The notes: generated from the sequence alone by a model not told the origin. 64,000 bases of DNA from Clavibacter tessellarius (GCF_001618005.1 NZ_LQXA01000019.1:62001-126000); one strand, 5' to 3'; positions 55,392 to 63,952 are shown, counted from the stretch's first letter. Numbers and translations are program-made.

Positions 55392-55679
55392 ATGGCTGAC
55401 AAGTCACTCAACCGCACCGAGCTCGTTGCCGCCGTCGCCGCGGAGTCGGGTCAGAGCCAGGCCGCCGTCAACGGCGTGCTGGACGCGCTCTTCTCCACCG
55501 TCGCGACCAACGTCGCCGACGGCGTCAAGGTCACGATCCCGGGCTGGGTCGCGTTCGAGCAGACGGCTCGCGCCGCGCGCACGGGCCGCAACCCGCAGAC
55601 GGGCGAGCCCCTCGAGATCAAGGCGTCCAAGGGCGTCAAGGTCTCCGCCGGCAGCAAGCTCAAGGCCGCCGTCAAGTAG
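55392..55679 (+). CDS. HU family DNA-binding protein
   Basis: This 95-residue nucleoid protein (MADKSLNRTELVAAVAAESG, QAAVNGVLDALFSTVATNVA, VTIPGWVAFEQTARAARTGR, NPQTGEPLEIKASKGVKVSA) has the intact HU/IHF fold without the long Lys/Ala tail of mycobacterial HupB. GTIPG-type wing and PQTGE loop are visible. It bends and compacts DNA. A long hairpin terminator follows the stop. Confidence 0.96.
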   Translation: MADKSLNRTELVAAVAAESGQSQAAVNGVLDALFSTVATNVADGVKVTIPGWVAFEQTARAARTGRNPQTGEPLEIKASKGVKVSAGSKLKAAVK

Positions 55680-55699
55680 TCCTCCTCACCACACGCCCA

Positions 55700-55733
55700 G
55701 CGGGGGCGCCGACTCCGGTCGGCGCCCCCGCTG
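55700..55733 (+). terminator. Hairpin terminator after hup
   Basis: A perfect 14-bp stem (55700-55713 with 55720-55733) with a 6-nt loop lies 21 nt after the stop. Confidence 0.75.
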
Positions 55734-55796
55734 TCGCATTCCCGGCCGGGCGCGGGAGCGCTCGGGGCCGCCAGCCGCCCGTCAGGACGGGCGAGT

Positions 55797-55802
55797 TAGG
55801 CT
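55797..55802 (+). promoter_or_regulatory. Predicted -10 of copD/ctaG promoter
   Basis: TAGGCT, 9 nt before the ATG at 55812; a leaderless or very short-leader start. Confidence 0.4.
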
Positions 55803-55811
55803 GATCCCCTC

Positions 55812-57791
55812 ATGCCCAGACTCCTCCGCGTCGCGGGGCCCGCCGCCCTCCTCATCGTCGCGTTCCTCTCCCTGCTGGTCGCGCTCGCCATCGGCGGGGG
55901 AGCTGCACCGCAGCTGCTCAAGGACGCCGGGCCGGTCGTCAGATACGGGCTGCCCGCCGCGAAGATGATGGTCAACATCACGGCGGCGACGGCCATCGGC
56001 GCGCTGCTGCTGGCGGCGTTCGCCCTCTCGCGGAAGCGCCCGGAGTACGGCCGCGCGCTCGACATCGCCGCCGCCGGCGCCGCCCTCTGGACGGTCGCTT
56101 CCGCGATCACCGCCTTCTTCACCTTCCTCAGCGTCTCGGGCACGCCCTTCTCCTTCAGCGCGGAGTTCGGGTCGAGCCTCGGGCTCGTCCTGACGCAGAT
56201 CTCCGTGGGCCAGGCATGGCTCGCGACCACGTTGATCGCCGCGACCGTCACCGTCCTGTGCTTCGCGGTGCGCAACCACACCGCCATCGCCCTCGTGCTC
56301 GTGCTCGCGGTCGGCGGCCTTGTCCCCATGGCGCAGCAGGGCCACGCGGGCGGCACCGAGGGGCACGACGCCGCGGTCAACGCGCTCGGCCTCCACCTCG
56401 TCTTCGCCGCCGTGTGGCTCGGCGGCCTGCTCACCTTGGTGCTGCTGCGGTCGAAGCTCGACGGCGACCGGCTCGTGCCGGTGCTGCGCCGCTACTCGGC
56501 GGTCGCGCTCGTGTGCTTCGTGGTGGTCGCGGCGTCCGGCTACGTGAGCGCGGAGATCCGCGTGGGCTCCCTCGACCGGCTGCTCACGGCGTACGGGCTG
56601 CTCGTGCTCATCAAGGTCGCGGCGCTCCTCGCGCTCGGCCTGTTCGGTGCCGCATATCGGCGGGTGCTCATCGGGCGGCTCGAGGAGCGCGGCGCCTCCG
56701 CGCGCAGCCCCTTCTGGTGGCTCGTCACCGCCGAGCTCGCGTTCATGGGCGTCGCCTCCGGCGTGGCCGCCGCCCTCGCCCGCACGTCGCCGCCCGTGAG
56801 CCAGGTCGTCGCGACGCAGCTGCCGGATCCGACGCCCGCGCAGATCCTCACCGGAGAGCCGCTGCCGCCCGAGCTCACGCCCATGCGCTACCTCACCGAG
56901 TGGAACTTCGACCTGCTCTGGATCCTCTTGTGCGCCTTCGGGATCTTCTTCTACCTGGCCGGCGTGCACCGCCTCCGGAAGCGCGGCGACGCCTGGCCCC
57001 TGCACCGCTCCATCCTCTGGGTGGCCGGCATGGTGGGCCTCTTCTACATCACCAACGGCGGCGTGAACGTCTACCAGAAGTACCTCTTCAGCTCGCACAT
57101 GCTGGCGCACATGGTGCTCGCCATGGTCATCCCGCTGCTGCTCGTGCCGGGCGCCCCCGTCACGCTCGCGATGCGGGCCATCCGCAAGCGGCAGGACGGC
57201 AGCCGCGGCGGCCGCGAATGGATCCTGATGGCCGTGCACTCCAAGTTCGCGGGCTTCGTGGGCCACCCGATCGTGGCGGCCGTGCTCTTCGCCGGCTCTC
57301 TCCTCGTCTTCTACTACTCGCCGCTGTTCAGCTGGGCCACGACCGACCACATCGGGCACCAGTGGATGATCGTGCACTTCCTCATCGTCGGGTACCTGTT
57401 CACGCAGAACCTCATCGGGGTCGACCCGATGCCGGTGCGCCTCGCGTACCCGATGCGGCTGCTGCTCCTTCTGGCGACCATGGCGTTCCACGCCTTCTTC
57501 GGCCTGTCGCTCATGACCGGCACCGGGCTGCTCCTCGCGGACTGGTTCGGCGCGATGGGCCGGCCGTGGGGCGAGACCGCGCTGGCCGACCAGCAGGCGG
57601 GCGGCGGCATCGCGTGGAGCATCGGCGAGATCCCGACGGTGATCCTCGCGATCGTCACGGCGATCATGTGGAGCAAGAGCGACAAGCGGGACTCCGTGCG
57701 GTACGACCGCAAGGCCGACCGCGACGGCGACGCCGAGCTCGAGGCGTACAACCGGAACCTCGAGGCGCTGCAGGCGGCCGAGCGGCGCTGA
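55812..57791 (+). CDS. CopD / CtaG fusion membrane protein
   Basis: The 659-residue protein joins two families. The first half (about 1-300) has eight helices of the CopD copper-resistance/transport family. The second half (about 350-640) has the CtaG (caa3-type oxidase assembly) domain, with QKYLFSSHMLAHMVLAMVIP and IGHQWMIVHFLIVGYLFTQN; its His residues are likely copper ligands. A fused CopD-CtaG is common in actinobacteria and is taken to import copper and hand it to cytochrome oxidase. Both halves look intact, with no frameshift. Confidence 0.9.
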   Translation: MPRLLRVAGPAALLIVAFLSLLVALAIGGGAAPQLLKDAGPVVRYGLPAAKMMVNITAATAIGALLLAAFALSRKRPEYGRALDIAAAGAALWTVASAITAFFTFLSVSGTPFSFSAEFGSSLGLVLTQISVGQAWLATTLIAATVTVLCFAVRNHTAIALVLVLAVGGLVPMAQQGHAGGTEGHDAAVNALGLHLVFAAVWLGGLLTLVLLRSKLDGDRLVPVLRRYSAVALVCFVVVAASGYVSAEIRVGSLDRLLTAYGLLVLIKVAALLALGLFGAAYRRVLIGRLEERGASARSPFWWLVTAELAFMGVASGVAAALARTSPPVSQVVATQLPDPTPAQILTGEPLPPELTPMRYLTEWNFDLLWILLCAFGIFFYLAGVHRLRKRGDAWPLHRSILWVAGMVGLFYITNGGVNVYQKYLFSSHMLAHMVLAMVIPLLLVPGAPVTLAMRAIRKRQDGSRGGREWILMAVHSKFAGFVGHPIVAAVLFAGSLLVFYYSPLFSWATTDHIGHQWMIVHFLIVGYLFTQNLIGVDPMPVRLAYPMRLLLLLATMAFHAFFGLSLMTGTGLLLADWFGAMGRPWGETALADQQAGGGIAWSIGEIPTVILAIVTAIMWSKSDKRDSVRYDRKADRDGDAELEAYNRNLEALQAAERR

Positions 57792-57808
57792 TCCGGGGCC
57801 TCCGCGCT

Positions 57809-57835
57809 GGGCCGTCCGGGCCGTCCGGGCCGTCC
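57809..57835 (+). repeat. 9-bp tandem repeat (GGGCCGTCC x3)
   Basis: Three perfect copies between the CopD/CtaG stop and the DUF998 gene stop (convergent). Confidence 0.9.
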
Positions 57836-57842
57836 GTCGGCG

Positions 57843-58541
57843 TCAGCGGGTGCGCGCGCGTCGCGCGGCGACGAGGACGGCGATGCCGGTGATCAGCTCC
57901 CACGCGGTGACCGTGTAGACGGATCCGCGCTCCCAGACGCCGTCGATGCCGGAGCCGCCGAGGGTCTGGAGGACGGCGAGCGCGACGAGGCCGACGACGC
58001 CGAGCGCGACGCTCGCGATGCGGTACGCGCGGGCGGCCCCGGCCCCGGCCCCGGCCCCGGCGCGGCCCGAGCCGAGGCCCGCCACGATCGAGGCCGCGTT
58101 GCCCGCGACGATGGCCATGCCGGCGCCGACCACGTGCATCCAGCCGATGCCGCTGGCCGCGCTCGAGGCGCTGCCGTGGATGAGGCCGACCACCGTGATC
58201 CCGACGGCGTGCACGACCGCGAGGGCGAGGAACGCGCGGCGCGGGCCGGCGCGGAGGGCGCGGGTCGCGACCACGGCGGCCAGCAGGTAGAGGACGCCCT
58301 GGAGGATGAAGCCGGCGTTCATCACCGCGGAGAGCGGCGAGTCGATGGCGCGGCCCTGGAACTCGGCGACCTCGGGGACGCCGAGGTCGCTGATGTAGTT
58401 GGCGGAGTAGCTGTAACCGGGGAAGGCGGACGCGGCGATCGCCTCGGTGCCGACGTAGACGACGGCGGCCGCGATCCAGGCGACGCCGGCGGCCGCGGGG
58501 ACGGCGGCGGACGCAGGGACGGCGGCGGTGCGGGTGCTCAT
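57843..58541 (-). CDS. DUF998 family membrane protein
   Basis: The 232-residue protein has six to seven hydrophobic helices, beginning VAWIAAAVVYVGTEAIAASA, and YSANYISDLGVPEV, a DUF998 hallmark. The family is uncharacterised. A GGGAGGAG site precedes the ATG. It contains four GGCCCC hexamers (58035-58058) that encode GAGAGAGA within a loop. It is divergent from the membrane/HTH operon, and the two may share the palindromic operator region. Confidence 0.83.
   Translation of the reverse strand: MSTRTAAVPASAAVPAAAGVAWIAAAVVYVGTEAIAASAFPGYSYSANYISDLGVPEVAEFQGRAIDSPLSAVMNAGFILQGVLYLLAAVVATRALRAGPRRAFLALAVVHAVGITVVGLIHGSASSAASGIGWMHVVGAGMAIVAGNAASIVAGLGSGRAGAGAGAGAARAYRIASVALGVVGLVALAVLQTLGGSGIDGVWERGSVYTVTAWELITGIAVLVAARRARTR
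58035..58058 (-). repeat. Hexamer microsatellite inside DUF998 gene
   Basis: Four copies of GGCCCC, read as alternating Gly-Ala codons on the minus strand; slippage would add or remove two residues in frame. Confidence 0.9.
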
Positions 58542-58627
58542 GGGTCTCCTCCCGTCGCGCGCGGGTGGAGACGCGGACCCCTCGATGATGACGGACGACG
58601 CGCGGACCGCCGCATCGGTGGGAACCA

Positions 58628-58633
58628 TTGACA
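58628..58633 (+). promoter_or_regulatory. -35 element of membrane/HTH_34 operon
   Basis: A perfect TTGACA; a TTACAA/TACAAA -10 lies 17-18 nt downstream, inside the operator at 58643-58659. Confidence 0.55.
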
Positions 58634-58642
58634 CGGCAAAGC

Positions 58643-58659
58643 ACTTTGCGTTACAAAGT
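58643..58659. promoter_or_regulatory. Palindromic operator over the -10
   Basis: ACTTTG-N5-CAAAGT, perfect 6-bp arms, overlaps the predicted -10 of the operon. A second partial arm (GCAAAG) lies at 58637-58642. It is the likely site of the HTH_34 repressor encoded by the second gene. Confidence 0.6.
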
Positions 58660-58708
58660 ACCGAGGGCGGGAGCCCGGCGGGCGAGGGTCGCCAGCGGAG
58701 AGGTGGAG

Positions 58709-59392
58709 ATGGACACGACGATGCGCACGGACGAGGTCGACGACGACGGGCCCGCGCCCGACCCGCGGACGATGCACGCGCTCATGGAGGACCAGCGGCG
58801 GGTGGCGGTCGACGCGCAGACCTCGTTCGTCTGGATCATGGAGGTGGTCTGGGGCGTCGCGTGGATCCTCGGCTACACGGCCCTGTGGCTCATCGACGGG
58901 TCGGACGCGGTGAGCCTGCCGCTGCCGGTGGCCGTCGGGATCTTCGCCGGGCTCATCGGCGTGGGCGTGGTCGTGAGCATCGTGCTCGGGATCCGCGGAT
59001 CGGTGGGCATGGAGACCACGGGCGAGGCGCGCTGGCAGGGCCGGGTCTACGGGATCAGCTGGTCGGTGGCCATGGTCTCGGTCTACGTGCTCGGCATCGG
59101 GCTCGCGCTCAACGACGCCCCGAGCCGGCTGCTCTCGATCTTCTACGCGTCGGGGTTCTCGTTCGTCGCCGGCATGATGCTGCTGTCGACCGCGGCGCTC
59201 TTCCACTCGCGCACGTCCCTGCTCCTGGGCTCGATCCTCGTGGTGGCCGCGCTCGCCGCGCCCTTCGCGGGCTACCCCGGCAACTACCTGGTGATGGCCG
59301 TCGTGGGCGGTGGCGCGTACCTCGTCACGGGGATCGCCGTCGCCGTCCGCGGAGCGCGCGCCCGCCGATCGCTGCGAGCCCGGCTTGGCTGA
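58709..59392 (+). CDS. Membrane protein of a HTH_34 operon
   Basis: The 227-residue protein has an acidic N-terminus (MDTTMRTDEVDDDGPAPDPR) and six transmembrane helices, the first about 45-65 (IMEVVWGVAWILGYTALWL). I do not recognise a named family. GGAGAGG five bases upstream supports the ATG; a GTG at 58703 is an alternative. Its stop overlaps the TTG start of the regulator, so the two are co-translated; the membrane protein is presumably what the regulator controls. Confidence 0.78.
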   Translation: MDTTMRTDEVDDDGPAPDPRTMHALMEDQRRVAVDAQTSFVWIMEVVWGVAWILGYTALWLIDGSDAVSLPLPVAVGIFAGLIGVGVVVSIVLGIRGSVGMETTGEARWQGRVYGISWSVAMVSVYVLGIGLALNDAPSRLLSIFYASGFSFVAGMMLLSTAALFHSRTSLLLGSILVVAALAAPFAGYPGNYLVMAVVGGGAYLVTGIAVAVRGARARRSLRARLG

Positions 59393-59675
59393 CCTCGATC
59401 CCGTCATCCACGCGCAGGCGCGGCTGCGGATCGTGGCGTCGCTCGCGACGCTGGACGCGGGGGAGGCGCTGTCCTTCCCCCGGCTGCAGGAGATCCTCGA
59501 CATGACGGCCGGCAACTTGTCGACGCACCTCCGGAAGCTCGAGGACCCCGGCTACGTGGAGGTGCGGAAGACGCACGAGGGCCGGCAGCCGGTGACGTAC
59601 CTCGCGCTCACCACGGTGGGGCGGCGGGCGTTCGAGGACTACCGCCGGGCGCTCACGGCGATGCTCGAGGCGTAG
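59385..59675 (+). CDS. Winged-helix (HTH_34/MarR-like) transcriptional regulator
   Basis: The 96-residue regulator has a single winged-helix domain: HAQARLRIVASLATLDAGEA, LSFPRLQEILDMTAGNLSTH, LRKLEDPGYVEVRKTHEGRQ, PVTYLALTTVGRRAFEDYRR. This matches PF13601 (HTH_34). The start TTG lies inside the preceding gene's last codons; no better start is seen. Overlap with the membrane protein and the upstream palindrome suggest autoregulation. Confidence 0.88.
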   Translation: MADLDPVIHAQARLRIVASLATLDAGEALSFPRLQEILDMTAGNLSTHLRKLEDPGYVEVRKTHEGRQPVTYLALTTVGRRAFEDYRRALTAMLEA

Positions 59676-59706
59676 CGAGCGGACCGCCGTCCGCCGGATG
59701 CGACGA

Positions 59707-59733
59707 GGCCCGCCGTGCGATGCGCGGCGGGCC
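59707..59733. terminator. Hairpin between convergent genes
   Basis: A 9-bp stem (59707-59715 with 59725-59733) lies between the convergent HTH_34 and siderophore-binding genes and could serve both. Confidence 0.5.
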
Positions 59734-59752
59734 CCGGTGGTGCGGATCCGGA

Positions 59753-60757
59753 TCAGGACGTGGCGGTCTCCAGCAGCGGCACGAGCCGGTCGAGCGCGTA
59801 GCCGGTGGACAGCGTGGTGCCGATCGAGTACGCCGACGACACGTCGCCGTCGAGCACGATGGAGTGGCCGGCCGCGACCGCGGGGACCGCCTGCCACAGC
59901 GGGTCGTCGGTGATGACGGCCTTGTCGATGAAGATCGGGAACGCCACGATGGCGTCGGCGTCGAGCAGGTCGAGCTGCTCGGAGGAGATGTCGACCGAGA
60001 AGCCGCCGGCGTTGGCGGGGATCGCCGCGATCTTCGGGCTCTGCGCGAAGCCGAGCTTCTCGAGGAACGCGACGCGCTCGCTGCCCTCCACGTAGGCGCC
60101 CCAGCCCTCGCTGGTCTTGGTGGCGGCCGTGACGGTCTTGCCCTTCCAGTCCGGATGCGCGGCGGCGACGGCGTCGAAGCGCTGGTCGACCGCGTCGAGG
60201 AGGGCGTCGCCCTGGTCCTCGCGGCCGAGGGCCTCGGCGACCATGTCGACCTGGTCCTCCATGTCGGTGAGGTAGCTGTCGGCGCCCTCGGGCACGCCGA
60301 TGGTGGGCGCGATCTGCGCGAGGCGGTCGTGGCGGGCCTGGTCGCCCGAGCCCTTGGTGTCGAGGATCAGGTCGGGCTTGAGCGCCGCGATGGCCTCGTA
60401 GGAGGGCTCGAGCGTCTCGATGATCTGCGGCTTCTGCGTGTACAGCCCCTGCGCCCACGGGCCGACGCCGTCCGCGTCGGCGCCGAAGCCGAGCCAGTCG
60501 GACGCGCCAACGGGCTGCACGCCGAGCGCGAGCGCGGTCTCCGCATCGCCCCAGCCGAGGGCGACGACGCGCTTCGGCTCGCTGGGCACGGTGACCTCGC
60601 CGAACTTCGTGTCGACGGTGGTGGGGAAGGTGCCGGTCGCGGATCCGGAGGCGGGCGGGGCGCTCGCGGCCGGGTCGGAGGCGCTCGAGCAGCCGGTCAG
60701 GGCGAGCGTCGCGACGGCGAGCGCGACGGTGGCGGAGCCGGTGGTGGGGAACCTCAT
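59753..60757 (-). CDS. Iron-siderophore ABC transporter substrate-binding lipoprotein
   Basis: The 334-residue class III binding protein has a signal with lipobox LATLALTGC, then TKFGEVTVPSEPKRVVALGW, LEPSYEAIAALKPDLILDTK and the C-terminal YALDRLVPLLETATS, typical of FecB/FepB ferri-siderophore proteins. Start MRFPTTG has GAGAGG 9 nt upstream; a longer frame to 60811 would run over the iron box. It is divergent from the permease-ATPase genes and shares their operator. Confidence 0.92.
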   Translation of the reverse strand: MRFPTTGSATVALAVATLALTGCSSASDPAASAPPASGSATGTFPTTVDTKFGEVTVPSEPKRVVALGWGDAETALALGVQPVGASDWLGFGADADGVGPWAQGLYTQKPQIIETLEPSYEAIAALKPDLILDTKGSGDQARHDRLAQIAPTIGVPEGADSYLTDMEDQVDMVAEALGREDQGDALLDAVDQRFDAVAAAHPDWKGKTVTAATKTSEGWGAYVEGSERVAFLEKLGFAQSPKIAAIPANAGGFSVDISSEQLDLLDADAIVAFPIFIDKAVITDDPLWQAVPAVAAGHSIVLDGDVSSAYSIGTTLSTGYALDRLVPLLETATS

Positions 60758-60808
60758 GGTGCGGGGCCTCTCGGGTGTCGATGACGGGCCGGTGCGGATC
60801 CCATCAGG

Positions 60809-60827
60809 CAAGGGGAGCCTAACCTAA
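60809..60827. promoter_or_regulatory. DtxR/IdeR-type iron box
   Basis: The minus strand reads TTAGGTTAGGCTCCCCTTG, matching the iron-box consensus TTAGGTTAGGCTAACCTAA over the first 12 bases and again at CCT. It lies between the divergent siderophore genes and just upstream of the permease -10, so it likely represses both sides when iron is plentiful. Confidence 0.75.
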
Positions 60828-60835
60828 GGGCGAGG

Positions 60836-60841
60836 TAGGCT
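60836..60841 (+). promoter_or_regulatory. Predicted -10 of siderophore permease promoter
   Basis: TAGGCT, 9 nt before the ATG at 60851. Confidence 0.4.
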
Positions 60842-60850
60842 GTCCGGGCC

Positions 60851-61909
60851 ATGTCGCTCCGGGTCCTCGCGCGCGCCTCCGCCACCGACGCCCCCGCGGG
60901 CCGGGCGCGGAGCGGCCTCTCGCGCTCGGCGGGCCTCCTGCTGGCGGTCGGGGTGCTCGTGCTGGCGTCGCTCGCGAGCATCGCCGTCGGGTCGCGCGAC
61001 ATCCCGCTCGGCGCCGTCGTCGACGCGCTCGCCGGCCGGCCGCGGGACCCCGCCGAGCTCGTCGTGATCACCGACCTCCGCGTGCCGCGCACCCTCGTCG
61101 GCCTCGCCGCGGGCCTCGCGCTCGGGGTCGCGGGCGCGCTCATCCAGGCCGTCACGCGCAACCCGCTGGCGGATCCCGGCATCCTCGGCGTGACCGCCGG
61201 GTCGGCCTTCGCGGTCGCCATCGCGACGGGCGTGCTCGGCGTGACCGCCGTGAGCGGTTACCTCTGGTTCGCCTTCGGCGGGGCGCTCGTGGCCGCCGTC
61301 ATCGTGTACGTCGTGGGATCCGCGGGGCGCGGCGGCGGGGACCCGGTGCGCCTCACGCTCGCCGGGGTCGCCCTCGGCGCGGTGCTCGCGGGCATCACCT
61401 CGGGGCTACTGCTCGCGGACCCGCAGGGCTTCAGCGCGATGCGCGCATGGGAGTCGGGCTCGCTCCAGGACCGCGGGTGGGACGCCCTGCTGCCGGTCGC
61501 GCCGTTCCTCGCGGTCGGCGTGCTGCTCGCCGCCGTCATCGCCCGGAGCCTCGACGCGGTGGCGCTCGGGGACGACCTCGCGCGGTCGCTCGGCGCGAAC
61601 GTGGTCGTCGTGCGGACGGTCGCCGTGGTCGCGGTGACGCTGCTCGCGGGCGGCGCGACCGCGATGGCCGGGCCGATCGCGTTCGTCGGGCTGATGATCC
61701 CGCACATCGCCCGCTGGATCGTCGGGCCCGACCAGCGCTGGATCCTCGCGTACACGATCGTGCTGGCGCCCGTGCTGCTGCTCGCCGCGGACATCGTGGG
61801 GCGCGTCGTGCTGCGGCCCGCGGAGCTGCCGGCCGGGATCGTGACGGCCGTGCTGGGCGCGCCCGTGCTGATCCTGCTCGTGCGCCGGCAGAGGGCGTCG
61901 GGGCTGTGA
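60851..61909 (+). CDS. FecCD family iron-siderophore permease 1
   Basis: The 352-residue permease has ten hydrophobic helices with VPRTLVGLAAGLALGVAGAL, QAVTRNPLADPGILGVTAGS and GPIAFVGLMIPHIARWIVGP, the FecCD signatures. It forms a heterodimeric channel with the next gene. Its stop overlaps the second permease start (GTGA). Confidence 0.94.
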   Translation: MSLRVLARASATDAPAGRARSGLSRSAGLLLAVGVLVLASLASIAVGSRDIPLGAVVDALAGRPRDPAELVVITDLRVPRTLVGLAAGLALGVAGALIQAVTRNPLADPGILGVTAGSAFAVAIATGVLGVTAVSGYLWFAFGGALVAAVIVYVVGSAGRGGGDPVRLTLAGVALGAVLAGITSGLLLADPQGFSAMRAWESGSLQDRGWDALLPVAPFLAVGVLLAAVIARSLDAVALGDDLARSLGANVVVVRTVAVVAVTLLAGGATAMAGPIAFVGLMIPHIARWIVGPDQRWILAYTIVLAPVLLLAADIVGRVVLRPAELPAGIVTAVLGAPVLILLVRRQRASGL

Positions 61910-62985
61910 GCGCGCCCGCCCGCGCGGGGCGCCGCCCGGCCGCGATCCGACCCGGCGCCCGCCCCGCGGGCACGATCCGCCTGCCCGTGGTCGGCACGCG
62001 GCTCCGCCGGCGCGAGGTGCTCGTGGGCGCGGCGCTCGCCGTCGTCATCGTCGCCGTCGCGCTCGTGGCGCTCGGCACGGGCGACTACCCGCTCACGGTG
62101 CCCGAGGTGATCCGCGCCCTCGTGCTGCCCGACGGCTCGTTCGCCGCCACCATCGTCACCGAGTGGCGCCTGCCGCGCGTGCTCGCCGCGCTCGCGTTCG
62201 GCGCGGCCCTCGGGGTCGCGGGCGCCGTCTTCCAGTCGCTCACGCGCAACCCGCTCGGATCGCCCGACGTCATCGGCTTCTCGACCGGCTCCTACACGGG
62301 CGCGCTCCTCGTCACGACGCTGGCCGGCGCGACGTTCCTGCCCACCGCGGTGGGGGCGCTCGCGGGCGGGCTCGGCACGGCGCTCGTCGTCTACCTGCTC
62401 GCGTACCGTGGCGGCGTGCAGGGCTTCCGGCTGATCATCACGGGCATCGCCGTCACGGCCGTGCTGCACGGGGTGAACACGTTCCTGCTGCTGAAGGCGG
62501 GCACCGAGGTGGCGATGGCCGCGTCGATCTGGGGCGCCGGATCCCTCGCGCTCGTCGGCTGGGACCGCGCCCTCCCCGCGTTCGCCGCGCTCCTCGTGCT
62601 CGCGCCGGCGATCCTGCTGCTCTCCGCGCCGCTCCGGCAGCTCGAGCTCGGCGACGACGCCGCGCGGGCCCACGGCGTGCGGGCCGAGCCGACGCGCCTG
62701 GCGCTCCTGATCCTCGGGGTCGCCCTCACCGCGATCGTGACGGCCGCCGCCGGGCCCATCGCCTTCGTCGCGCTCGCCGCGCCGCAGATCGCCCGCCGCC
62801 TCACGCGCAGCGCCGGCCTGCCGCTCGTGCCGGCCGCGCTCACCGGCGGCCTGCTGCTGCTCGCCGCCGACTCCGTCGCCCAGCACGCGCTGCCGGGGAC
62901 GGTGCCCGTCGGCATCGTCACGGTCGTGGTCGGCGGGGTCTACCTCATCGCGCTCCTGATCCGCGAGGCGGCCCGACGTGCCTGA
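61906..62985 (+). CDS. FecCD family iron-siderophore permease 2
   Basis: The 359-residue partner permease begins with a 35-residue Arg/Pro-rich tail (MSAPARAGRRPAAIRPGARP), then ten helices with LPRVLAALAFGAALGVAGAV, FQSLTRNPLGSPDVIGFSTG and GPIAFVALAAPQIARRLTRS. GTG start overlaps the first permease. The final codons and stop fall in a 9-bp tandem repeat. Confidence 0.94.
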   Translation: MSAPARAGRRPAAIRPGARPAGTIRLPVVGTRLRRREVLVGAALAVVIVAVALVALGTGDYPLTVPEVIRALVLPDGSFAATIVTEWRLPRVLAALAFGAALGVAGAVFQSLTRNPLGSPDVIGFSTGSYTGALLVTTLAGATFLPTAVGALAGGLGTALVVYLLAYRGGVQGFRLIITGIAVTAVLHGVNTFLLLKAGTEVAMAASIWGAGSLALVGWDRALPAFAALLVLAPAILLLSAPLRQLELGDDAARAHGVRAEPTRLALLILGVALTAIVTAAAGPIAFVALAAPQIARRLTRSAGLPLVPAALTGGLLLLAADSVAQHALPGTVPVGIVTVVVGGVYLIALLIREAARRA

Positions 62986-63010
62986 CGTGCCTGACGTGCC
63001 CGGCGTGCCC
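62975..63010 (+). repeat. 9-bp tandem repeat across the permease stop
   Basis: Four units of GACGTGCC(T/C); the last is GGCGTGCCC. The permease stop TGA lies at the boundary of units 1 and 2, so copy-number change could shift the end. Confidence 0.9.
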
Positions 63011-63049
63011 CGCGCCGCCCTCGATCCCGATCCCCTGGGAGGTCCCGTC

Positions 63050-63922
63050 GTGGACGACACCGCATCCGCCCGCCCGGCCGTCACCGCTCCCGCGCCGCCC
63101 GCCGCCGAGCATCCTGCCACCGAGCGTCCGATCCCCGCGCCACGCCTCCGCGCCGAGGGCGTCACGCTCGCCTACGACCGCCGCGTGATCTCCGAGGCGC
63201 TCGACGTCGATGTGCCCGACGGCTCGTTCACGGTCATCGTCGGCCCGAACGCGTGCGGCAAGTCCACCCTGCTGCGCGCGCTGTCGCGCCTGCTCGCGCC
63301 GACGGCCGGCAGCGTGCTCCTCGACGACCGGCCGCTCGCGTCGTACCGGGCGAAGGAGGCGGCGCGGATCATCGGACTCCTCCCGCAGAGCGCGATCGCG
63401 CCCGACGGCATCACGGTCGCCGACCTGGTGGCGCGCGGCCGCTTCCCGCACCAGAACCTCATCCGCCAGTGGACGGCGACCGACGAGGACGCCGTGCAGC
63501 GGGCGATGGCGGACACGGGAGTGGCCGACCTCGCGGACCGCCACGTCGACGAGCTCTCCGGCGGCCAGCGCCAGCGGGTGTGGGTCGCGATGGCGCTCGC
63601 GCAGCAGACGCCCGTGCTGCTCCTCGACGAGCCGACGACGTTCCTCGACATCGCCCACCAGATCGAGCTGCTCGACCTCCTCGCCGACCTGCACCGCGGC
63701 GGCAGCACGATCGTCGCCGTGCTCCACGACCTGAACCACGCCGCGCGCTACGCCGACCACCTCATCGTGATGGGCGACGGCCGCGTCGTCGCGTCCGGCG
63801 CCCCGCACGAGATCGTGACCGCGGAGCTCGTCGAGCAGGTCTTCGGGCTGCCCTGCCTCGTGATCGACGACCCCGTGTCCCACACGCCGCTCATCGTGCC
63901 GCGCGGGGGCCGCTGGGCCTGA
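63050..63922 (+). CDS. Iron-siderophore ABC transporter ATP-binding protein
   Basis: The 290-residue FepC/FecE-type ATPase has Walker A GPNACGKST (about 65-73), LPQSAIAPDGITVADLVARG, signature ELSGGQRQRVWVAMALAQQT, Walker B VLLLDEPTTFLD and switch His in VLHDLNHA. The GTG at 63050 has GGGAGG seven bases upstream and is preferred; an in-frame GTG at 62978 would add 24 residues encoded by the 9-bp repeat. It is the last gene of the importer operon. Confidence 0.92.
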   Translation: MDDTASARPAVTAPAPPAAEHPATERPIPAPRLRAEGVTLAYDRRVISEALDVDVPDGSFTVIVGPNACGKSTLLRALSRLLAPTAGSVLLDDRPLASYRAKEAARIIGLLPQSAIAPDGITVADLVARGRFPHQNLIRQWTATDEDAVQRAMADTGVADLADRHVDELSGGQRQRVWVAMALAQQTPVLLLDEPTTFLDIAHQIELLDLLADLHRGGSTIVAVLHDLNHAARYADHLIVMGDGRVVASGAPHEIVTAELVEQVFGLPCLVIDDPVSHTPLIVPRGGRWA

Positions 63923-63952
63923 GATCCGGGACCCGAGGCCCGAGGGCGGCGG

